Source: Semisulcospira habei (taxonomy: Eukaryota; Mollusca; Gastropoda; Semisulcospiridae). From it: a DNA stretch of 64,000 bases. This document shows positions 30,147 through 40,159 of this stretch, piece after piece (position 1 is the first letter of the stretch; each line of letters begins with the position of its first letter). The position numbers were made by a program, and so were the translations under genes. The notes beneath the pieces were generated by a model, which searched no databases, was not told the origin of the DNA, and was given only the letters and a program-made list of their open reading frames with translations. The stretch lies in assembly GCA_036245525.1 (NCBI GenBank), contig BTPG01000007.1, positions 119,784,132 through 119,848,131 on the forward strand, read 5' to 3'.

Positions 30147-30400
30147 CTGTACAAGCCAAAAAGAAAAACATCAATGGTTTGGAATTAAAATTGTAACCGT
30201 TCAATTGCAACATGATACAAACAAACAATCCCTGCTTTTGTAATCCCCATGTCCACGAACACACTGGCACTGTGGTCAGAACCATTGGCTGCATGCACTA
30301 AGGAGTTAAAACAGCATGCACTGAGTAAACTCAATATAAAAAAAAAAACTGCATTAAAAAACAAACCAAAAAAACCCACCAGCAATCAATGAAACGTTTG

Positions 30401-30472
30401 CTAGGAAGAGGCATAGATCTTCAAAAGCCCTCAAGACTGTGAGGGCTCATGAAGATCTACGCCTCTTGCAGA
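30401..30472. repeat. Hairpin element family II, copy b
   Basis: Best family II copy: AAGAGGCATAGATCTTCA pairs with TGAAGATCTACGCCTCTT, enclosing GCCCTCA and TGAGGGC with a four-base loop. Confidence 0.85.
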
Positions 30473-30576
30473 TTCCCCTCAATGAAGTGTGTTCAAACTC
30501 TGAGTCACAAAGGTTCATGAACTGTCATGCCTCTTCGCAGGCAAACTCCCCTCACTGATGGTGTCAATAATCTCAC

Positions 30577-30699
30577 CTGTGCTAGAAGCAGTTGTGGTGA
30601 CAGCAGTCTGAAGAGGCACAACAGAGGAGACCTGAGCAGCACTGGATGTGGCAATCAGCTGCTGACCAGTTGGGGTCTGAACGATTTGGAAGAGGCTCG
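30577..30699 (-). CDS. SRCAP: SRCAP exon 11 of window
   Basis: 123 bp, acceptor TGTGCAG, donor GTGAGA, reading SLFQIVQTPTGQQLIATSSA and AQVSSVVPLQTAVTTTASST. The Gln/Thr/Val-rich content continues the inter-lobe insertion. Split codons join to exons 10 (A) and 12 (V). Confidence 0.88.
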
Positions 30700-30905
30700 C
30701 TGCACATGCAATCAAACATATGAATTTAAAGTTCACATCCACTCTAGCAATTGGACTGCACACTAACACTCTCTACAATAAAACTGAGAACACATTCAAC
30801 TCTGCCCTGGGCTATTCCTATAGGAATCATCGCGACAAAAACCGCTAGCAACACAAAAAGAACACATGGATTAAACAGACTATATTTTTACAATATGTTA
30901 CTGAC

Positions 30906-31031
30906 CTGGCAGCTGGGAGAGTTGTCCTGTAGGGATCATCAGTCGTGTCCCTTGCTCAGTCTGCTGTATCTGCACTGTGAATGGCTGGGAGGTCAGGACA
31001 GAGGCAGACCCAGAGGTTGCCTGCAGAGTAC
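30906..31031 (-). CDS. SRCAP: SRCAP exon 10 of window
   Basis: 126 bp, acceptor TGCACAG, donor GTCAGT, reading TLQATSGSASVLTSQPFTVQ and IQQTEQGTRLMIPTGQLSQL. Phase 2 at entry and phase 1 at exit agree with neighbours. Part of the low-complexity insertion between ATPase lobes. Confidence 0.88.
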
Positions 31032-31090
31032 CTGTGCACCAAGAAAATAACATTTAGATGCATGATCATGGTATGCACACTACTAAATCC

Positions 31091-31153
31091 TCTGTACATG
31101 CAGCCACCAGTACAGTTAACTGCACCAGTGGCTGTATGCGCATAAAGGTTTAA
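31091..31153. repeat. Hairpin element family IV, copy a
   Basis: TGTACATGCAGCCACCAGTA pairs with a CACCAGTGGCTGTATGCGCA stretch around CAGTTAACTG. Confidence 0.75.
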
Positions 31154-31408
31154 ACAGCAGGCCAAACCAGCGGCACAAATATGTATCCTCAAAGTACAAA
31201 TATGAAAATATGGAAAGGCAAACCAGGATCTAGGGGTCAATTTTGCACTGAAAAGGATTTCTAGCATTCTTAGAACATCACTGAATGTTTTTCTGTAATC
31301 TAGACATGTAAAAACAAGAAAGACAAAGCCCTTATGGCTCACGTGCACGACCGATCCACACGTGACAAAAAGTAAATAATGACTTCTGCACCAACAAAAT
31401 CCATGTTT

Positions 31409-32615
31409 TCTCAAAAGAGCTGGGCAGCGTCTGCAAAGCAGGACGTGATGCGCTGCAGGGCTCTCTCTGTGTGTGCAACGAGGGCAGCGTCATCAGCAAA
31501 AAGCAGCTCACGAATCAGTTGGTCTAGGGTTTTCGTGCGGGCCTGCAGTCGTCTGAGGTTGAACAGGCTGCCATCGAGACGATACCTGATGTACACTGCA
31601 TCGTCATCATCGAGGTCCACTGTGGCCTGCTTCAACATCATGCTAAAAAAGATGGTGAAGAGGTTTGGTGCCAGCACGCAGCCCTGCTTTACGCCGTTGA
31701 GAATAGGGAATGGTTCTGAGAGGTCATTGTTGAGTCTGACCTGGCCTTGCTGGTCCTCGTGTAGCTGGACAATCATGTTGAGGAACTTTGGGGGACAGCC
31801 AAGTCGCTCCAGGATCTGCTACATGCCTTGCCTGCTTACAGTGTCGAACGCTTTTGTTAGGTCGACAAATGTTACGTACAGCCCTTTGTTCTGCTCGCGG
31901 CACTTCTCCTGTAGCTGTCTCAGCACAAAGACCATATCGGTGGTGCTCCTGTTTGCTCTGAACTCTGGGAGTTGGTCTTCAGCGATGGCAGGTACCAGCC
32001 GATTCAGGAGCAGCCTTGCAAGGATTTTCCCAGCAATGGACAGCAGGGTAATTCCCCGATAGTTGGAACAGTCAGACTTCTCGCCTTTGTTCTTGTACAG
32101 GGTGATAACGACTGCATCACGGAGATCTTTTGGTAGTGTTCCTTCCTCCCAGCAGCAGAGAAAGAGGTCATGGAGCTTGTTGTGCAGTGCTGTGCCTCCA
32201 TGTTTCCAGATCTCTGGCGGTATTCCATCAATGCCTGCTGCTTTGCCACTCTTGAGCTGGTGGATGGCTGTGAGGGTCTCTTCAGCGGTGGGCGGTTCGT
32301 CCAATTCAACCTTTACTGGGAGGTGTGGGATTTGTAGGACGACTGCTTCTTGAACAGTGCGCTCAGCGCTGAAGAGGCTCTGAAAGTATTCCGACCAGCG
32401 GTTCAAGATGGGAGGTATTATCTGTGAGGAGTGCCTGGCCATTCGCGCTTCGCAGGGGACTTTGTACCAGGTGCCTGGGACCATACACTGCTTTCAGTGC
32501 TTCGTAGAAGCCCCTGTAGTCACCATTGTCAGCACAAAGCTGGGTCCTCTGTGCAAGTCTGGTCCACCACTCATTCTGGAGATCTCTGAGCTTGCGCTGC
32601 AATAGTACTAGATGA
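31409..32615 (-). mobile_element. Non-LTR retrotransposon fragment with reverse transcriptase
   Basis: A minus-strand LINE distinct from the RTE and I/Nimb-like families. It reads SGKAAGIDGIPPEIWKHGGT, CSNYRGITLLSIAGKILARL, EFRANRSTTDMVFVLRQLQE and FVDLTKAFDTVSRQGM, then after a stop LNGVKQGCVLAPNLFTIFFS and ELLFADDAALVAHTERALQR. The palm motifs including FADD are present. The element is cut at both sides: it lacks the endonuclease and the RT C-terminus. It is inserted in the TIR element copy 1. Clade assignment is uncertain. Confidence 0.82.
31411..32484 (-). pseudogene. Reverse transcriptase of the 31.4-32.6 kb LINE
   Basis: Two segments (32484-31819 and 31776-31411) separated by a stop just after TVSRQGM; the region between, with ILERLGCPPKFLN, is still readable. 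It holds fingers, palm and FADD active site but ends soon after ALQRITSCFADAAQL. The stop and truncations make it nonfunctional. Confidence 0.8.
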
Positions 32616-33240
32616 AATGACAATAAAATAACAAGTCACCTACAACAAAAAACATGATCAAATAGAAGGAGCAGAGGATTTTGGGGAGGATGAGAGGACA
32701 AAGCTTGTGGCAAACCATGCGACTGCCTTTGTTGTAAGAGGAGGGGGTTGTTGGAGAACGTAATTCTGATCGGTGATGATATGTTTATCTGTTTACCTGG
32801 TAATGACTTTTCTTTTAGATCTAAAGGCTTCGTGCACATGACGGAGTAGCAGTGGGCATGTGACTGATGGAATTGTCTGTTGTACGTCTTATGATAATTC
32901 AGCCTAATTTGTATATTCATGTTGCCCTACTATTTCGTGTATGCACATGTGTTGGGTGGAGGGATGAATGGAGAGGAGGAGAAAGAACAGGTAATTAGTG
33001 ATGATTTCTTATTAATCTCATTGTGCATACAACGCCAGGTACTGTTACAGTTTCTAGTGGGTGCATGCATAAGGTGGTTAGCGTGGCCTGTGTATTTGGT
33101 TTTCTTGATAATACCTGCTGCAAGTTGAACGTGTATTAATAAACTGATCTTGTGAGATTGTTAAAACAACTTATGTTTGCTGTAAATTATTTCTTATTTA
33201 GTCCTGTGCTGGTGGTTTGTTTATATGTGTTTGTTTGAGT

Positions 33241-33244
<4 letters not shown>

Positions 33245-33288
<44 letters not shown>
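33245..33288. repeat. (GT)n microsatellite
   Basis: About 22 consecutive GT units. Confidence 0.95.
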
Positions 33289-33291
<3 letters not shown>

Positions 33292-33878
33292 CGTGCGTAC
33301 TAGACATCAACTCACACTTATGGCAACAATGAAATGCCTGATTTATTTATTTTTGTATTACACTTTCCGTGCTAATTACCACTTTCACGAAAAATCTTTC
33401 GATTAGGAATAGAAAAAAATATCTTAAAAGCAAAGCTCATGTGATTTTTAAAACAGTTTTCCGCAATGCACACACAAAAAGCACACGTTACCTTTCAAAA
33501 AGCCTCGCGACAGGGCTCGAGTCCATTACCAGATAGTGATAGACGTACGGCCACAACACGATTACACCATGGGACGCAACTGCTACACTGACCTCGCTTT
33601 TTTCAGTAAGCCTTATAAGGAGTGATCTGTCTTATAATGTATTGTCTTTGATCATGAATCTCAGTGGCTACATTTCTGCATGACTGAGCATTAAAGTAGG
33701 ACACTTTCAGGTGGCAAGAGTCTGCAGATGCCGGAACATCAGGACTAGGGTGGACAGAAACCGCTTTGTCAAAGCACTCTCTACATACTTAGTTGTGTCT
33801 GTTTACACTGCACCTGTGGGGTGAAACTAACACAGGAATCCTCCGACATACACTTGCTGCTTCAGATGATAACCCACC

Positions 33879-33940
33879 TGTGCATGCAACCACCGGTGAC
33901 ATATGCACTATGCAGCACCAGAGACTGCATGCACAAGGGG
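33879..33940. repeat. Hairpin element family IV, copy b
   Basis: CCTGTGCATGCAACCACCGG pairs with CCAGAGACTGCATGCACAAG around a longer, partly unpaired centre. Confidence 0.6.
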
Positions 33941-34029
33941 GACATGGTAGGCAACACATGATAGGGTGAAAACTGAGCCTGGGATGATGCGTTTAGTGGT
34001 GACAGCTGTCCCTTAGGTGGCCATAACGA

Positions 34030-34540
34030 TGGCACCCCTAAGTGACCCAGGGGTGATAACCGAGGCAGTGTAGAATGCCACCGGGTTGGCGAGTTAGACA
34101 CTGAAAACTGCCCCTAGGGGTGGCAATGACAACACCATAGGCTGCCTCTGGGGTGGCGAGTGAGACAGTGAAGTCTGCCCCTGGGGTGGCGATGACACCA
34201 CATGCTGCCTCTGGGGTGGCGAGTGAGGCAGTGAGTGCTGCCCTGAAGGTGATGAGTGAGGTAGGGCATGCGGCCCCTGGGGTGCCGGTGACGATGACAC
34301 CACAGGCTGCCTCTGGGATGGCGAGTGAAACAGTGAAGTCTGCCCCTGGGGTGGCGATGACACCACCGGCTGCCTCTGGGGTGGCGAGTGAGGCAGTGAA
34401 GTCTGCCCCCGGGGTGGCAATGACAATGACACCAAAGGCTGCCTCTGGGGTGGCGATTGAGGCAGTGAAGTCTGTCCCTGGGGTGGCTAGTGAGGCAGTG
34501 AAGTCTGCCCTTGGGGTGGCGATGATGATGACACCATAGT
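34030..34540. repeat. About 60-bp minisatellite with open frames on both strands
   Basis: Repeated units of the type GGGGTGGCGAGTGAGGCAGT followed by GAAGTCTGCCCC and GATGACACCA, with two alternating unit forms. Because the unit is close to a multiple of three, frames stay open: 128 codons on plus and 194, 147 and 113 codons on minus. The products are simple repeats (AAGVASEAVKSAPGVAMT-type), so I treat it as noncoding tandem repeat. Confidence 0.85.
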
Positions 34541-34696
34541 CTCCGAGAAAATGCCAAAGTTCAAGTTTACCACGGACGCCGGACGAAGGACCACTGTCCC
34601 AGAAAATACTTTTGCTTCGCATGTGAGCCCAAAAATTCTGCCACTTGTGCTCCCAACTTCACCCACGAGGAACGATACACAAATATAGCTACTAAC

Positions 34697-34910
34697 CTTG
34701 GAGCTGTTGTGGCATGACTTTGGCCTGGAGGGTGGTGTGGAGAGGAGTTACGGAGGTTGGGGCAGCGGTAGAAGTAGGGGCACTGGCAGCAGTGACCACA
34801 GTGAAGGTGGGCATGGTCTGACCCACGGATGACAGTATAAGTGTTGACCCTGTGCCCCCGATACGGGCCTGGCTGGTCAGCAGGAGAGTCTGTCCTCCTG
34901 TCGTTCGCAC
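34697..34910 (-). CDS. SRCAP: SRCAP exon 9 of window
   Basis: 214 bp, acceptor CTTTCAG, donor GTTAGT, reading VRTTGGQTLLLTSQARIGGT, LILSSVGQTMPTFTVVTAAS and PLHTTLQAKVMPQQLQ. Phase 0 after exon 8; the last base pairs with exon 10 to give G-TLQAT. It belongs to the disordered inter-lobe insertion. Confidence 0.88.
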
Positions 34911-35149
34911 CTGAAAGATATGCACAATACAGCTTAAGAACCAAAAATGTTCTTTCATTGGTGAAAGGATATTAGATGCAAAAGGTATTGCTTTCCAGTT
35001 TCTTAAAAAGTAGTTTTCATAACAACTGATCTATTTTCTTCTTAAACAAACCAACAAGAAAGGCAAAGCCATTATGGTTCACCTGTATGACCTATTTACG
35101 TATGTGTGACCTTTGTGACAATAAGTGCTGGCTTTTGCACCAGCAAAAT

Positions 35150-35353
35150 ATGTATTTTTCTCTAAAATGTATTTTGTCGAAAAATACTTATCGATGGCAT
35201 TACTGTATGTAAGTAGGATACACTTATCTTAACGATTTCAGCCTAAAAATCACTGTGTAAAATTACACAACCAGGGAGGCAACTCGTGGACCATTACCAG
35301 GGCCCGGAGCAGCCTCCCTTCCCTCCTCATCCAGGCACAAGTGCCAGTGATAT
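35150..35353 (+). repeat. Left inverted terminal repeat of DIRS Y
   Basis: Matches the complement of 44998-45173; the outermost bases differ in detail. Confidence 0.85.
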
Positions 35354-35404
35354 ACCAGTTGAACGCTAAAGCGCTCTGGTGGCAAGTGGGGCAGGCGGAG
35401 GGCC

Positions 35405-35485
35405 ATTCGAGTAATGCCATATAAAAATATAAATATATTTGTTTCCTCAAAATACATTACCGATGGCATTACTGTATGGAAAAAT
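35405..35485. repeat. Internal complementary region of DIRS Y
   Basis: GTAATGCCAT and GTTTCCTCAAAATACATTAC-CGATGGC are complementary to the two outer ends, as in DIRS X; the left half is eroded by an AT-rich stretch. Confidence 0.7.
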
Positions 35486-35585
35486 AGCGAAAAGGAGGAG
35501 GGTGCTGCCCACTAGGTCCGGTCATCGCTCGTGCTTAACGGCAACGAACAGGAGCAACCTCCCGACGATTTCGGCTAAGCGTACC

Positions 35586-36540
35586 TTACGGTGCCGGAGG
35601 CACCAGGAGGGAATGTTGCGCCGCAGCAATGTCTCCGACCATGGCCAGATTTTTTCCCCGCTGGCTAGTAAGGTCACGGAGGTAGAAGCAGGCAAAGGTG
35701 GAAATTGCCCGCCACCCAACAGCTGCCACAATGTCTCTCACCGCACAGTGTTGATCAAACGCAACACTGGTGGAGACTGCACGGACCTCATGTGCACGAA
35801 TACGCACCCACCAGAGAGAGCTCCTCATAGGCAGAACGGATGACCCAATGCAGCCACGAGGAGATCGTCTGCGCGGATATGTCGTGCCTGCCAAGGGAAA
35901 GCGGCAGGAAAAGGCGGGTCTGGCCACGCTGGATAGGTTTTGTCCTGCGCAGGTAGAGTCGTAGAACCCGGACAGGGTCCTGACGGCGAGAGTCCTGAGA
36001 CTGGTCTGGTTCCCTGGGGGTCGAAAGATGAGAACTGGAGCCCTGGCCGAAGGGAGCCGATTCTTCACCAAGAAGGCGGGATTCGTTAGGAGGTGTACAG
36101 AGCCATTGGCCCTGAGCTGAAGACAGGTTGGGTCCATAAATAGTGCGTGCAATTCACTGACTGGACGCCGTGGCAAGCGCAAGTAGGAAGCAGGTCTTCC
36201 GGGTGAGATTCGCCATGCTAGCAAAGTGCAGTGGCTCGAATTTGCTAGAGTTTAGCCAGCTAAGGACCCAGGCGAGGTCCCAGCGAGGAACCAGAGAGTG
36301 TGGAACTGGTCGCTGCAACTCGAAATTCCGCACGAGGTCCGAAAGATCTGAGCAGGCCCCATGATCCGGGAGTCCCAAATGGCGGTAGGTGTCCGCGATC
36401 ATGGAGAGGTAACCTCTAATGGTAATAGGGGCCAGATTCTTCTCTCGAAAAAGCCAAAGAAAAAATCTGCAAACTGGGGCGACGTCAGCGCTGTGGGGGG
36501 AAGTCACTCCGTCTTGCACCAATCCCAGAAGACCCGCCAC
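35586..36540 (-). pseudogene. Tyrosine recombinase of DIRS Y
   Basis: The core-binding part (36540-36170) reads CRFFLWLFREKNLAPITIRG, YLSMIADTYRHLGLP and FASMANLTRKTCFLLALATA. After a frameshift near 36165 the catalytic part has RRPVSELHALF (box 1 Arg), VRIRAHEVRAVSTSVAFDQH (the HxxR box), AVGWRAISTF and CFYLRDLTSQRG (nucleophile Tyr in FYLRDL). In DIRS elements this enzyme inserts a circular DNA intermediate, so no target duplication is made. All catalytic residues are visible, but the frameshift splits them. Confidence 0.88.
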
Positions 36541-36699
36541 TTCGTTTCATACACTCGGAGGGTGGAAGATCTGTGGGCTGCAGAGATAGCTTCCACCGCC
36601 GCATGCGAGAAACCTCTGGAGGAGAGGGCTTGCTGCACAATCGCCAGGCGTGCAAGAGGAGCCGCTCCGGGCACGGGTGAAAGAGTGGCTGCCGGGGTT

Positions 36700-37047
36700 A
36701 CTTCAGCATCATGCGGAGGGTGGGCAAGGGGAGCGGAGGATCTGTGACTAGGCTGAGGACATCTGTGGTCCAACTCCTGTTCCAGCTGAAGGGGGCGACC
36801 AGGAGAAGAATCGCGTTGCACCCCCGGAGTTTCTGTAGAACTCTGGGCACCAGCATGGACGGAGGGTACGCGTAGGCGACCAGTCCCTCCCAATCAAGGA
36901 GAGGGCATTCACCTCCCAAGCTAGAGGGTCCGGGAAGGGGGAGATGAAGATGGGGAGTTGCCTGTTCCAACGGGTTGTGAACAGGTCGAACATCGGGGTC
37001 TGCCAGAGCTCGCAATCATGCAGAAGATCTACAGACTCAGCGACCAC
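36700..37047 (-). pseudogene. RNase H/C-terminal Pol region of DIRS Y
   Basis: Frames read SVDLLHDCELWQTPMFDLFT, TRWNRQLPIFISPFPDPLAW and, shifted, DWEGLVAYAYPPSMLVPRVL. This is the conserved 'DLFATR-N.QLP.F.SP..DP.A...DALS..W....AYAFPP' block after RNase H in DIRS and Ngaro Pol. A frameshift is present between the two segments. Confidence 0.8.
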
Positions 37048-37338
37048 TCAGTACGTAGGAGCAGGGGGGAGGAAGGGGGGAGGAACAAGGGACCCCCGAA
37101 CGAAGCCAGCAGGGGTCTGCCCACCGCTGGCGGTGGGTTTGGACAAGGGGGAGGACAGGAATCGGGGCCACGAGGTCGCGGGAGGACGGGCGCCAAGGGC
37201 AAGGAAGGTGGAGTTGAAGACAGAGAGCCGCCCCAGGGTAACAGGTCCGCGGCCGCGTACAAAGAGCCCAGCAGTTGTAACCAACTCGTGCCAGGACTAC
37301 ATCAACGCTGGAAACCCGGCGGGCGAACTCCACCAACT

Positions 37339-38205
37339 TCACGACACACGCCTCCAGCAGTCGCACGAGGTGGCAGACGGTCCAGAATTCCATGTCAAGA
37401 TGCACGAACCGTCAAACGGAGAGAGATTGGACTTTCCACTGTTGACTAGGAAGTCGAAGTGACGCAAAATAGCGAGAACGCGTCCCGATCTGTGGTGAGG
37501 GAGGCGGAAACCTGGTTCCAGAGAAGGAGACCGTCCAAAAAGTTGGAGGTGGGGCTGGAGGAGGTCTGGCGAGCCCTGGCGACCACCGCATCTACGATCC
37601 GGGTGAACACTCAAAGGCCGAAGGGGAGAGACCAAAACTGGTAGACCGTCCCGCAATAGGCGAAGTGAGGGAATTTCAGACCAAGGTCGCCGTGTTGTTG
37701 AGTCCGCTGGGGATGCAGCGCCGAAAGGCCTTCCAGGAAGCAAGCAGCGTCTCTGCAGCCGGATCCACCGGCGGGTGGGGGCAAACAAACAACTGGGAGT
37801 GACCCGCATAACAGTGCTGTCGGAATTTGATATCAACGCCCACCGGCCAGCGGGTGTCAAAGGAGCCCTTGTCCGAGTGCCAACCCTGCTGAAGCCGAGC
37901 GTAGACGTGTCCATCAAAGCCCGAAAACCGGTGGGTTGAGGAAGAGACTTGAACTTCTTGGTTAACCATGGCGCATCCACAAGGGTGGAAGCCATCCTCT
38001 TCATCGGCAGTGACGGGGGGTAGAAATCCAGAGGCAAAAAAAGGGCGACGAGTCGAGACGCCACATCGAAGGATCGCGACGTCTCGGAGTCCGCCGGAGG
38101 GGGCGGGCGCAGGAGAAAGGTCACATGAGGATGCACAGGACCGGACACTGCCACAGGAAGCCGGAGACGCGGAACGATCCGAGCAGGAGGGAGAGAGAAG
38201 AGCAA
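37339..38205 (-). pseudogene. Reverse transcriptase of DIRS Y
   Basis: One frame is open for 289 codons (with FDFLVNSGKSNLSPFDGS), but conserved RT motifs are spread over frames: VYQFWSLPFGL and VFTRIVDAVVARARQ (motif B) with an in-frame stop, and NFLDGLLLWNQ at the YLDD active-site position. The catalytic YLDD reads FLDG, so the second aspartate is lost. Downstream, at 37405-37300, come HLDMEF and LLEACVVKLVEFARRV. Dead copy. Confidence 0.75.
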
Positions 38206-38253
38206 AAGCTGAATCCTCCAGGTGAGGGTGGCAATGGCGTCCTCGGGCAGAGT

Positions 38254-38273
38254 GGGGGGGGGGGGGGGGGGGG
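38254..38273 (+). repeat. Poly-G tract (20)
   Basis: Pure G run between the RT and minisatellite of DIRS Y. Confidence 0.9.
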
Positions 38274-38339
38274 CGTCCGATCCCGGCGGGGACGGATGAC
38301 ACTAGGAGAGGTTGACAATGCGGTGAAGCCCCGAAGGGC

Positions 38340-38830
38340 GCTGACAAAGGGACAAGGAACTGTCGTGAAGGTTGTAGGGCTCCCGCTGATCGCTGGCGAC
38401 GTCACCAAGCTGAAGCATGGAGGAGCGCCGGACATCACGATAAGGTCTGTGCTGAAGCACAGCAGGGTCCCGTCGGTGGTCGCCGACGGCGGCACCGTGC
38501 TGAAGCACGGAGGAGTGCCGGACATCATGGGAAGGCCCGTCAGGGTTGCTGATGGCAGCACCGCGCTGAAACACGGAGGAGCGCCAAACATCACGGGAAG
38601 GTCTGTGCTGAAGCACAGCCAGGTCCCATCGGTGGTCGCTGACGGCGGCACCGCGCTGAAGCATGGAGGAGCGCCGGACATCACGGGAAGGTCTGTGCTG
38701 AAGCACAGCCGGGTCCCGTCAGTGGTCGCTAACGGCGGCACCACACTGAAGCACGGTGGAGCGCCGCACGTCACGGGACGAAGTGCCATGCTGAAGCACA
38801 GCCGAGTCCCGTCGCTCGTCAACCACTGAT
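38340..38830. repeat. Minisatellite within DIRS Y, units of about 90 bp
   Basis: About five diverged units containing GTCTGTGCTGAAGCACAGC, GTGGTCGCTGACGGCGGCAC and GGAGGAGCGCCGGACATCAC. Frames remain open on plus (234 codons) and minus (298 codons), with products that are themselves repeats such as VVADGGTALKHGGAPDITG. It occupies the space between Gag-like and RT regions. Confidence 0.85.
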
Positions 38831-39074
38831 CTGGTCTGAAGACCGGCAGGCCGCTCTCGGTCGCGGGGCACTGACCTGTGCTGAAGCCAGAGTGGGCCCC
38901 GTTGAGCTCCGGCATCCAGTGCGTAGCGCAGCGGGTCCGGAAAGCGGGCCAGGTGCGAGGGGTCTTGGGCTGCCGCCCGGTGCCGGAAATGTCCAAACAG
39001 ACCGGGAAACGAGACACCGAGACCGATGGAGAGCGAGAGCGGCGAATCGAGCGAAACCGTAGAACTTACGGTCG

Positions 39075-39374
39075 TCAGGCAAGGTCTCCATAGCCCGTCG
39101 ATCGAAGAGGCAAGATCGTGGGGGCTAAAACAGACGCTTTAGACCGCGTGTGGCGGGAAGCGAGTCCACGATGTCGGAAGTGGCCTGCCGAGGGCGGGTA
39201 AGCTGGCGGAAGTAGGGGGTCCCGGGAGGTAGAAGGGCGTTCACGTCGGTAGAACTCCCACTTGGGACCAAAGTGCCTCCTTTCACGAAGAGCATCTCTC
39301 GAACGGCCGTGCGGAAGAGCAGCCTGAGCAAGGAAGGCACAAGCATGAGTTTTAATATCCGCATGATCGTTCAT
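39075..39374 (-). pseudogene. Gag-like remnant of DIRS Y
   Basis: Minus frames include CAFLAQAALPHGRSRDALRE and RRHFGPKWEFYRRERPS, vaguely like DIRS X Gag (WMQRDALLGQV). Another frame gives LLPPGTPYFRQLTRPRQATS. Assignment is from position and composition only. Confidence 0.4.
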
Positions 39375-39975
39375 AAACAGGGTTTGCAGTAGCCGAGTCC
39401 CCGTCGCTCGTCAACCACTGACCCGTAAGCCCTAGGAGTGAAAATCAGCAAGATAATTGCAAAGTTCATACTCTTGATACGTCAAATGTTAGTAGTGCAA
39501 TAAGTGACGTAAAACACTGTGTCGTCACTATGAAGCTTGAAGTGACGTCATTTCGCTGCTCGTGCTATTCTTCCGAATAGCTATGCTACACCAGACCACA
39601 GAGCTTACAAATGGCGGGTATCGCCATGTGTCCGTAATTATTTCTGTGTGTATGGATCAGAGGGTGAGCTTGAGTAGGAGGTCGCCTGTCGCTACACGAG
39701 CCCACAGAGTGTGCTAAAGGCGGGTAGGTGGGAAATAGACCAGCATGAACAGCTCTGAATGTTCCTAAAAGATAAATGCATCTGAGCTCCAAACAATACA
39801 GTAGACTATGAGATGAAATCCTCATCTTGTTGTTTGTGTGAATGTACAGCGCGCAATGTAGAAGACAGAATTTGTGCCGCACATTACATGGTGGGCAGGA
39901 ATGGGATGAGGACTTTTCCTCATTCCCATCCAGTCAATTTTACGTACAGACTTGGCTTACGGTTGCCCGTCTTGC
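39375..39975 (-). other. Unassigned part of DIRS Y
   Basis: Sequence between Gag-like remnant and the RTE insertion; it has AT-rich, non-DIRS-like composition after about 39430 and may be another insertion. No frame recognised. Confidence 0.35.
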
Positions 39976-39987
39976 CTTCGTGTGTAA
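39976..39987. repeat. Left target-site duplication of RTE copy C
   Basis: CTTCGTGTGTAA recurs at 44498-44509, bracketing the full RTE copy. Confidence 0.88.
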
Positions 39988-40159
39988 CACTTACTTCCCT
40001 TACGCCTGTCACCCCTCCCAGGGTATAGGCCGTCGACGAGAGACCTCCAGCGACCCCTGTCCTGTGCTTCTCCTTCGATTTTACTCCAGGTGGTTCCCAG
40101 TCTCTTGATGTCTGCTTGGAGGTCTTGACGCCAGGTGTTTCTCGGCCTGCCTCTTTTCC

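Larger units (their letters stand above)
32616..34029. other. Unassigned intron sequence
   Basis: No gene seen. It contains a (GT)n microsatellite at 33245-33288 and a family IV hairpin at 33879-33940. An AT-rich segment at 33160-33480 has no recognised homology. Confidence 0.5.
31313..34635. mobile_element. TIR element 'CACGTGAGCC', copy 1, expanded by insertions
   Basis: Its left end (AAAGCCCTTATGGCTCACGT to CCATGTTTTCTCAAAA, 31313-31408) and right end (GAGAAAATGCCAAAG to TTCGCATGTGAGCC, about 34541-34632) match the two ends of the uninterrupted copy at 57774-58510. The 3.1 kb between them holds a LINE, unassigned sequence and a minisatellite instead of the usual middle. Confidence 0.7.

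Noticed and set aside
34153..34539. A 128-codon plus-strand protein gene
   Set aside because: The frame exists only because of a tandem repeat; there are open frames on both strands and no nonrepetitive sequence.
35586..36540. Phage- or integron-type integrase gene
   Set aside because: The tyrosine recombinase lies between DIRS RT/RNase H and DIRS inverted repeats, so it belongs to a retrotransposon.
36944..37462. Plus-strand ORFs of 163-172 codons
   Set aside because: They are antisense shadows of the DIRS Y Pol region with Gly/Arg-rich composition; the minus strand carries the recognisable motifs.
38125..38829. A 234-codon plus-strand gene in the 38-kb region
   Set aside because: It runs antisense through DIRS Y and is mostly minisatellite and poly-G; no domain is visible.
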